Both the position numbers and the translations under genes were made by a program. DNA of 6,128 nt from JANSWY01 sp038525605. GTDB lineage: Bacteria; Bacteroidota; Bacteroidia; Cytophagales; Cyclobacteriaceae. Under the pieces are notes generated by a model. That model searched no databases and was not told the origin of the DNA. It saw nothing but the letters and a program-made list of their open reading frames with translations. Numbering within the stretch: position 1 is the first letter of the stretch; each line of letters begins with the position of its first letter. Where the stretch lies: contig JBCBHL010000425.1 in the NCBI GenBank assembly GCA_038525605.1, positions 1 to 6,128 on the forward strand. Reading direction: 5' to 3'. Shown piece after piece: positions 1-4,037 of the stretch.

Positions 1-75
1 TTTTGTCAAAAATGTCAGTCATGGTTTTTCTGGACGACTGTAAAAAGTACTTGACCTGTCCTTCCGTATTATCAA
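1..75 (+). repeat. Left arm of a 75-bp perfect inverted repeat (probable fold-back artefact)
   Basis: Bases 1-75 are the exact reverse complement of 157-231: position i pairs with position 232-i for all 75 positions, and pairing first fails at 76/156. The arm runs to the first base of the window, so its full extent is unknown. The right arm carries sensible sigma-factor codons, while this left arm read in the same frame gives residues unlike any sigma region. This arm is therefore the copy. An exact inverted copy with an 81-base spacer at a sequence edge is typical of a chimeric or fold-back read or a misassembly. A natural inverted duplication cannot be excluded. Confidence 0.95.
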
Positions 76-494
76 AGAACCTTCCAATAGAAAATCAGGT
101 GGCCTTGCTATTGAAGGATGTATATGATTTCTCTGTGAAGGAAATTATGATGATCATTGATAATACGGAAGGACAGGTCAAGTACTTTTTACAGTCGTCC
201 AGAAAAACCATGACTGACATTTTTGACAAAAGATGTGCTTTGGTCAATAAGAATGGAATATGCCATCAGTGTAGTGAGCTCAATGGTTGGTTCAACCCAA
301 AGCAAAATCAAAATGAATCGAAACTCAAAATAAAAATGGTAAAGTCTGCTGAACAATCAGATAAATCAGCACTTTTTAAAATGCGGGTAGATTTGATCAA
401 GGCGATTGACCCCTTAAAATCTGAAGGTAACGATTTGCAGGAGATTCTTCTAAATTGTAACAGAATGGCAATGGGTGAATTAGATGTTGGTTAA
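3..494 (+). CDS. ECF-type RNA polymerase sigma factor, C-terminal part only (N-terminus lost to an inverted duplication)
   Basis: Extracytoplasmic-function sigma factors direct RNA polymerase to selected promoters. What is seen here is region 4: from about residue 26 the chain reads LPIENQVALLLKDVYDF, then SVKEIMMIID and TEGQVKYFLQSSRKTM, the helix-turn-helix that would bind the -35 element. A Cys tail follows, C78-x8-C87-x2-C90, then ELNGWFNPKQ, a possible zinc site found in one Bacteroidota ECF group. Region 2 (core binding and -10 melting) is missing. Residues 1-24 come from the inverted copy at 1-75 and resemble no sigma sequence, so the TTG at 3 is not a true start; trustworthy coding begins near 76. 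The real gene must extend further upstream in the genome. The stop at 492-494 lies 63 bases before the VOC gene. Family call is firm; target genes are unknown. Confidence 0.82.
   Translation: MSKMSVMVFLDDCKKYLTCPSVLSKNLPIENQVALLLKDVYDFSVKEIMMIIDNTEGQVKYFLQSSRKTMTDIFDKRCALVNKNGICHQCSELNGWFNPKQNQNESKLKIKMVKSAEQSDKSALFKMRVDLIKAIDPLKSEGNDLQEILLNCNRMAMGELDVG
157..231 (-). repeat. Right arm of the 75-bp perfect inverted repeat (the native copy)
   Basis: This is the partner of bases 1-75. It lies inside sigma region 4 and its read-through (roughly D53 to K76 of the ORF) fits an ECF sigma factor, ending just before the Cys tail, so it is the original sequence. The spacer between the arms is 76-156 and also reads as genuine sigma region 4. 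If transcribed, the arms would form a very stable 75-bp hairpin over the coding region. That would be surprising in a working sigma gene. Confidence 0.95.
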
Positions 495-502
495 TAGTGG
501 AA

Positions 503-532
503 TTGCTTGCCAGATGATGTTCATCAACTTTG
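503..532 (+). promoter_or_regulatory. Candidate Bacteroidota-type promoter for the VOC gene
   Basis: A TTG at 503-505 is followed after 19 bases by CAACTTTG at 525-532, one mismatch from the Bacteroidota -7 consensus TAnnTTTG, and the spacing fits the usual -33/-7 distance. Transcription would begin near 538-540, giving a leader of about 20 bases before the ATG at 558. The consensus is short and one base of the TA is missing, so this is only a candidate. Confidence 0.3.
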
Positions 533-557
533 ACCAGTTTTCATTATCTTAAATGTC

Positions 558-908
558 ATGAAAAGAACAGTAGTACATTTCGAAATAGGCTGTAGCGACA
601 TTGAGAAAACATCAGCGTTTTATGAGGAGGTCTTTGACTGGAAATTGAAAAAACATGGAAATTCTGCCATCATAGACACTGGACAAAAAGATGCCTTAAG
701 CGGTCATATCAATCAACTTGGGCCGGAAGACCCTCAAAAATATGTCACAATCTACATTGAAACCGATACCCTTCATTCAGATTTGGAAATGATTGAGGTC
801 AAAGGAGGTAAAGTATTGGTGAAACCAACCAAATTGCCGGATGGTCGGGAGTTTGCCTGGTTCGAAGATATTGCCGGAAATATCATCGGTTTGATTACTA
901 CGAGCTAA
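558..908 (+). CDS. VOC (glyoxalase/bleomycin-resistance/dioxygenase fold) family protein
   Basis: This is a single-module 116-residue VOC protein, half the length of two-module dioxygenases, so it probably works as a dimer. The N-terminal signature VVHFEIGCSDIEKTSAFYEE is the beta1-alpha1 unit of the fold. The C-terminal GREFAWFEDIAGNIIGL is the closing strand pair, where many relatives read DPEGN. H7 and E9 in the first strand, H50 in SGHINQ and E98 are possible metal ligands, but I cannot tell which are used. VOC members range from glyoxalase I-like lyases to antibiotic-binding proteins, so no substrate can be given. No signal peptide is visible, so it should be cytoplasmic. It lies 63 bases after the sigma gene and 48 before the lipoprotein gene on the same strand. 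There is no Shine-Dalgarno before the ATG. Confidence 0.88.
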   Translation: MKRTVVHFEIGCSDIEKTSAFYEEVFDWKLKKHGNSAIIDTGQKDALSGHINQLGPEDPQKYVTIYIETDTLHSDLEMIEVKGGKVLVKPTKLPDGREFAWFEDIAGNIIGLITTS

Positions 909-956
909 TTGCTTGTCAGTCAAGTTAGGGTAGTTGATAACAAATTGGATAAATAG

Positions 957-1406
957 ATGAGATATATGAAAAGAATGTTTGCAGGATTGATTGGAATTGT
1001 GGCAATGCTGCAAAGTTGCGAAAACACATCAAAACCGAATTTTGAAGTTGCTGGGAGACAGAGTGAAATTGTTGTGTCATTGATTGAAGCGGTCAATGAA
1101 AAGGATGCCGGGAAATATGTTGCGAGTTTTGCCGAAAACGTTGAGATTTTCATAGACTCGAAGATGGTGATCAGCGGGAGGGAAGCAATTAAAGTTAATC
1201 GGGCCAATCATTTTGAAAATCATCCGGAAATCAGATCTGAAATTCAGTATCTCGTAGAGATCGATAACAAAGTAGTACTTCACGACAAAGTCTGGCTCGA
1301 TGAAGCTGATGTAAACGGCCAGAACATTGTCGAGGTTTTTACTTTCAACGATGGAGAAGTGGTTAGAGTTGATGTGATCCAACCTCGCGATCTGCTGAGC
1401 AACTAA
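957..1406 (+). CDS. Predicted lipoprotein with an NTF2/SnoaL-like domain
   Basis: The N-terminus is a lipoprotein signal: basic residues (R2, K5, R6), a hydrophobic stretch (7-18) and a lipobox L18-Q19-S20-C21, with C21 as the lipidated residue and E at +2. The mature part (about 35-145) fits the SnoaL/NTF2 cone fold: a first helix pair (IVVSLIEAVNEKDAGKYVASF), ENVEIFIDSK, and a closing hairpin with FTFNDGEVVRVDVI, which resembles the usual F-x-dGkI-x-x pattern. Such domains include cyclases, isomerases and non-enzymatic ligand-binding proteins; no catalytic pair is clear enough to name an activity. The start could be M1 (957) or M4 (966), and both leave the signal intact. It is 48 bases downstream of the VOC gene and probably shares its transcript. 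Confidence 0.82.
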   Translation: MRYMKRMFAGLIGIVAMLQSCENTSKPNFEVAGRQSEIVVSLIEAVNEKDAGKYVASFAENVEIFIDSKMVISGREAIKVNRANHFENHPEIRSEIQYLVEIDNKVVLHDKVWLDEADVNGQNIVEVFTFNDGEVVRVDVIQPRDLLSN

Positions 1407-1588
1407 GCGAACCGGGTTGGCTACTTAGTGTTGAGGTGTTCAGTATTTGGAATTTCGAACTTCAGCGATCTTTTGGTGGGATTATAACAGTGAAATTCAC
1501 CTCTTTGCTATTTTTTAAAATCCTTTAAACAATTTATTTTACAGGATAATCGCGAATTGATTCATGATTTTTTAACAATTCAAAGCAT
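1407..1588. other. Intergenic region with no recognisable gene or clear signal
   Basis: These 182 bases between the lipoprotein and DUF2200 genes become AT-rich after about 1500. I saw no TTG/TAnnTTTG pair at proper spacing, no strong terminator hairpin and no convincing small ORF. The length suggests DUF2200 is transcribed separately, but I cannot point to its promoter. Confidence 0.5.
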
Positions 1589-1954
1589 ATGACTACAACA
1601 CCGGAACATGACGAAAGGATCGCTAATTTGACATTTGCCTCGGTATATCCTCATTATGTCACAAAAGTTGAAAAGAAAGGCCGCACACTTGAAGAGTTGC
1701 ATCAGGTACTTGAATGGCTGACTGGTTTCAATGAAGAGAAACTGCAAAAGCTCATAGAGGATAAGGCAACTTTCGAAACCTTCTTCGCCGATGCAGATTT
1801 ACACCCCAATGCACACCTGATTAAAGGCGTTATTTGTGGCTACAGGATCGAAGAAATAGAAACACCCCTTACAAAGCAGGCACGTTACATGGATAAGCTC
1901 GTGGATGAGCTGGCGAAAGGTAAGAAAATGGAGAAGATACTTCGTCAGGGATAG
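1589..1954 (+). CDS. DUF2200 family protein
   Basis: The 121-residue protein carries what I recall as the conserved features of DUF2200 along its whole length. These are FASVYPHYVTKVEKKGRT (16-33), a WLTGF segment (43-47), TFETFFADA (61-69), then HLIKGVICGYRIEEIETPL (76-94), and a C-terminal helix ARYMDKLVDELAKGKKMEKI. It is soluble, charged and mostly helical, with no signal peptide or membrane segment, so it should be cytoplasmic. No biochemical function is established for the family as far as I know. The length matches a complete member. The leader before the ATG is AT-rich with no Shine-Dalgarno, as elsewhere in this window. It stands apart from the preceding genes by 182 bases and converges on the minus-strand small ORF. 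The stop codon sits inside a stem (1948-2001). Confidence 0.9.
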   Translation: MTTTPEHDERIANLTFASVYPHYVTKVEKKGRTLEELHQVLEWLTGFNEEKLQKLIEDKATFETFFADADLHPNAHLIKGVICGYRIEEIETPLTKQARYMDKLVDELAKGKKMEKILRQG

Positions 1955-2001
1955 CTTGATGTACCAGCAGATCAGATGAATCGTATACCTCAAGCTATTC
2001 C
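1948..2001. terminator. Imperfect 16-bp inverted repeat between convergent genes, candidate bidirectional terminator
   Basis: Bases 1948-1963 and 1986-2001 pair at 14 of 16 positions around a 22-base loop. The core is nine perfect pairs (ATAGCTTGA at 1951-1959 with TCAAGCTAT at 1990-1998), and one of the two mismatches is a G-U wobble in the plus-strand RNA. The left arm includes the DUF2200 stop codon. A T-rich but broken stretch follows at 2010-2016. The convergent position suits a shared terminator, but the lack of a clean T tract keeps this tentative. Confidence 0.42.
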
Positions 2002-2014
2002 GGGAATCCTTATT

Positions 2015-2182
2015 TTATAAATCGCTGACATTTGCTATGTAATGCTCACATTGATCTTTTTCACCAATGTAAACGATGCTTTCTTTAAATGATACATACC
2101 ACTCATTGTAGCTTTTAGAATATTTAATTTTGTATGATTCCTGCTCGTCTATGCCAAAAAGTATTCTTTTAAAAAATTTCAT
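2015..2182 (-). CDS. Small hypothetical protein, 55 residues
   Basis: Reading the minus strand from an ATG at 2182-2180 gives 55 codons ending in TAA at 2017-2015. I do not recognise a named family. The composition looks like a real small globular protein: a basic, hydrophobic start (MKFFKRILFG), a central segment YKIKYSKSYNEWYVSFKE with alternating aromatic residues suggesting two beta strands, then IVYIGEKDQCEHYI, a strand followed by a likely helix. This strand-strand-strand-helix pattern recalls short DUF2188-like proteins, but that is only a resemblance. There is no signal peptide or membrane helix. It lies 138 bases downstream of the flippase gene on the same strand and converges on DUF2200. 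It fills most of an otherwise empty 366-base interval. No Shine-Dalgarno is seen; a palindrome sits 8 bases upstream. Confidence 0.55.
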   Translation of the reverse strand: MKFFKRILFGIDEQESYKIKYSKSYNEWYVSFKESIVYIGEKDQCEHYIANVSDL

Positions 2183-2190
2183 ATGCTCTG

Positions 2191-2210
2191 CTATTAGATT
2201 AATTTGATAG
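2191..2210. promoter_or_regulatory. Near-perfect 20-bp AT-rich palindrome upstream of the small ORF
   Basis: The two 10-base halves of 2191-2210 match as inverted repeats at 8 of 10 positions, with no spacer. In the plus-strand RNA both mismatches would be G-U wobbles. The site ends 8 bases before the ATG of the small minus-strand ORF, so it could be an operator or a leader hairpin. AT-rich palindromes also arise by chance, and no repressor is encoded nearby. Confidence 0.3.
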
Positions 2211-2268
2211 TTCTAATTTAGGAATATTCAGTTTGCATATGATAATATTTCTGTGGGTGATGGAAATC

Positions 2269-2320
2269 AGCCGATCAGTTGATCGTTTTGAACTGTAGTC
2301 TTATAAAGGCTCTATCGGCT
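2269..2320 (-). terminator. Weak stem just after the flippase stop codon
   Basis: On the minus strand, AGCCGATAG starts at 2320, directly after the flippase TAA (2323-2321), and pairs with CTGATCGGCT ending at 2269, with one bulged G and a loop of about 33 bases. No run of T follows on that strand, so it is not a standard intrinsic terminator. It may be a 3'-end structure, or nothing. Confidence 0.22.
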
Positions 2321-3571
2321 TTATTTTTTGAATATGAAAATCCCAAGTTGAATAACAAACAAAGTGCCCATCATGATGATCTGTATCTCGATGATCTGAT
2401 CGATGGAATTGTGAAACAGCACATATAAGCCCAATTGAATCACTGCAAAAATCCCGGCCAGATATACCGATCGGTAATATTCGATCGAAATAAAATAGTA
2501 GATAAACAGATTGGCAAGTGCAAACAAGGAGGTAGCCAACGCATACTTCCACAAAATCGGTGCAAAAGGAATAAAGGCATCTCCAAATAGCAGTCTGATA
2601 GTCAGCTCTGGAAAACCTGCTGAAAAGGTAATGATGAGTAATGAAGCAGTGGTAATTACTGTCAGGTAGCTGAACATGATTTTTTTATAAGGGAAACCGT
2701 CTTTTCTTTTTTGAAGAATAGTAGGGATCAAAACCATCACCATCATCCAGGTAATGAAATAAATAATTCTACCAATGAGCGCTACAGCGGTGTATAATCC
2801 GGCCGTTTCCGGGTCGAAATAATGCTTTACCATCAGTAAATCGCCATAATTGATGGTTATTTGTATCAGTTCATAACTAAGTGTAAAGCCTGCAAACATC
2901 AGTATTTTTTTGATGATGTGCTTTGGTATTTTTACTGCAGAACCGGAGGAAATTTCAAATTCGGTGTTTCTAAAATATTTGCTAATGAAGATCGACAACA
3001 GCATGGATAATGATATGGCAATACCCGCCTGATCTCTGAATAAATACAACAGCAACAACGTGGCAATAAACTTAGACCAGATTTCCAGTTGATAGGAGAG
3101 AGATAAGCCAATAAAAGATTGCCTGCCTTGTAGCAACCCTCTTTCAGAACTCAGCAGAAAATAGACAGGAATCGATAGGGCAAACAGCATCACAGACCAT
3201 CGACTTTTCAAATGAAAAAACTCCGTAATGCCACCGGAAAACGCTATAATTAATACCGTAAAGACAATACCAAGTTGCCAGCTTCTTTTCTTTAGCAGAT
3301 AGGAAAACGGCTTAACTAAATGATCATCAAGATCAATCACGAATTTGGAAGCTACCAGCTGATAGGTCATCCCGGCAAAGGAGAGGATCAGCAGGAATGT
3401 GAGTAAAAGCCCGACTTCAGAAAAATCAGCAGGGCCAAGAGTGCGTCCAAGCCACAGATTATATAAATAATTGCCACCGTTCACAATCATTGTGCTGATC
3501 ATGAAAACAGAGGTAGGCTTCAGGAGCCTTGCAACTAAAAGGCTTTTCTTATTTCGAAGTGCTGAATACAT
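2321..3571 (-). CDS. Polysaccharide flippase-like membrane protein (MOP superfamily, Wzx/oligosaccharide flippase type)
   Basis: The 416-residue protein is almost entirely hydrophobic, with about 12 membrane segments (near residues 20-40, 50-72, 98-117, 124-142, 155-175, 181-198, 222-245, 260-288, 300-322, 340-362, 367-386 and 394-414). The N-terminal SVFMISTMIVNGGNYLYNLWLGRTLGP followed by FSEVGLLLTFLLILSF is the usual start of Wzx-like flippases, including the NLWLGRxLGP loop after TM1. These inner-membrane proteins turn lipid-linked glycans from the cytoplasmic to the periplasmic face. Length and topology fit a complete member. The substrate cannot be read from sequence, and a MATE-type exporter is a less likely alternative. 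The ATG (3571-3569) lies inside the end of the STAS gene, a 23-base overlap that suggests translational coupling. The divergent TPR-barrel gene supports a polysaccharide role. Confidence 0.85.
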   Translation of the reverse strand: MYSALRNKKSLLVARLLKPTSVFMISTMIVNGGNYLYNLWLGRTLGPADFSEVGLLLTFLLILSFAGMTYQLVASKFVIDLDDHLVKPFSYLLKKRSWQLGIVFTVLIIAFSGGITEFFHLKSRWSVMLFALSIPVYFLLSSERGLLQGRQSFIGLSLSYQLEIWSKFIATLLLLYLFRDQAGIAISLSMLLSIFISKYFRNTEFEISSGSAVKIPKHIIKKILMFAGFTLSYELIQITINYGDLLMVKHYFDPETAGLYTAVALIGRIIYFITWMMVMVLIPTILQKRKDGFPYKKIMFSYLTVITTASLLIITFSAGFPELTIRLLFGDAFIPFAPILWKYALATSLFALANLFIYYFISIEYYRSVYLAGIFAVIQLGLYVLFHNSIDQIIEIQIIMMGTLFVIQLGIFIFKK

Positions 3572-3821
3572 GGTAAAACTGAGTTTTCTGGATTAATAAT
3601 TTAATTTTCTCCGAAGTACAATTGATATATAGGATATTTTTCCCCGTTCTGGTAAGCTTCATGTACAGCTTGATGAGCGCATTGAAATTTGCCAGATTGA
3701 TGTAATCAATATTCTCCAGGCTGATCTGAAAATCTGCTGTTTCATGAATTCTGGTTTCAATGATGTTTTCAATTGAGCCCAGATCGCCGGGCTGTTTTAG
3801 TTTTTCCAATGTAATATTCAT
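3549..3821 (-). CDS. Single-domain STAS-like protein lacking the phosphorylatable serine
   Basis: The 90 residues fit one STAS domain, the fold of anti-sigma-factor antagonists such as SpoIIAA. They comprise a short N-terminal strand, PGDL near 11-14, a helix (IENIIETRI), the strand DFQISLENIDYI, a helix (NFNALIKLYMKLTRTG), the strand NILYINCT and the helix EKIKLLIQKTQF. SpoIIAA-type proteins carry D-S-S-G between the central strand and helix, the Ser being the kinase target. Here the aligned positions are N42-L43-A44-N45, so switching by phosphorylation at that site is not possible. It may be a constitutive binder or scaffold, or the partner of something other than an anti-sigma kinase. It is cytoplasmic. 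Its last 23 bases overlap the flippase start, so the two are very likely co-translated. No anti-sigma factor or PP2C phosphatase is visible nearby. The fold call rests on pattern, not on a search. Confidence 0.72.
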   Translation of the reverse strand: MNITLEKLKQPGDLGSIENIIETRIHETADFQISLENIDYINLANFNALIKLYMKLTRTGKNILYINCTSEKIKLLIQKTQFYHVFSTSK

Positions 3822-4037
3822 AAGACTTTTTATTGTGAATGTAATACCTGGTCAGAGACTCCTTTGACTGAGGCCGACGAATAGCATCAATCATCGGATC
3901 GATTGCTTTCATCTTCTTTCAATAGCATTTAGTGACCGAATCGCATCCGAACTGCTCTATATTGACGGTCATCCTTTTTGCAGTAAAGCAGGTACAGATA
4001 GCCTTTAGTTTTGAGAAAACAGCAAACTAAAAAAACA
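3822..4037. promoter_or_regulatory. Divergent intergenic region between the STAS-flippase and TPR-barrel units
   Basis: These 216 bases must hold promoters for both directions. Two signals stand out besides the -7 element at 4006. An 8-base direct repeat AATAGCAT occurs at 3880-3887 and 3921-3928, 41 bases apart (about four helical turns). CGGATCGATT at 3895-3904 is inverted as AATCGCATCCG at 3939-3949 with one extra base. Together they could be binding sites for a regulator of both units. I found no good TAnnTTTG element for the minus direction. Confidence 0.4.
4006..4013 (+). promoter_or_regulatory. Candidate -7 promoter element (TAGTTTTG) for the TPR-barrel gene
   Basis: TAGTTTTG matches the Bacteroidota -7 consensus TAnnTTTG exactly. 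The nearest upstream TTTG (3977-3980) is 25 bases away, slightly more than usual. Transcription would start near 4019-4021, leaving a short A-rich leader to the ATG at 4038. The TTG at 4011 would then lie inside the promoter and could not be the start codon. Confidence 0.45.

Noticed and set aside
1..231. Reading the 75-bp inverted repeat as a transposon end, CRISPR-like unit or phage terminal hairpin
   Set aside because: One arm is ordinary sigma-factor coding sequence, there is no transposase or target duplication, and only two arms exist.
777..1382. Minus-strand ORFs opposite the VOC and lipoprotein genes
   Set aside because: They are antisense to well-supported genes and their translations show no domain pattern.
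2125..2132. TAATTTTG, an exact TAnnTTTG match on the plus strand
   Set aside because: The nearest TTG is only 16 bases upstream, it lies inside the small minus-strand ORF, and there is no plus-strand gene downstream before convergent genes.
2303..2329. Plus-strand hairpin ATAAAG/CTTTAT followed by a T run, resembling a terminator
   Set aside because: The stem is only six AT-rich pairs with inner mismatches, and no plus-strand gene lies just upstream.
2301..2552. Minus-strand 83-codon ORF inside the flippase gene in another frame
   Set aside because: It overlaps the well-supported flippase reading frame and has an unnatural composition (many C, D, H).
3769..3912. Minus-strand 47-codon ORF starting MKAIDPMIDAIRR, upstream of and overlapping the STAS gene by 53 bases
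   Set aside because: It overlaps the STAS start out of frame, its C-terminal third is only the shadow of STAS codons, it matches no pattern I know, and a stop lies just before its ATG. Chance ORF is the simplest reading, though its first 30 residues are not obviously random.
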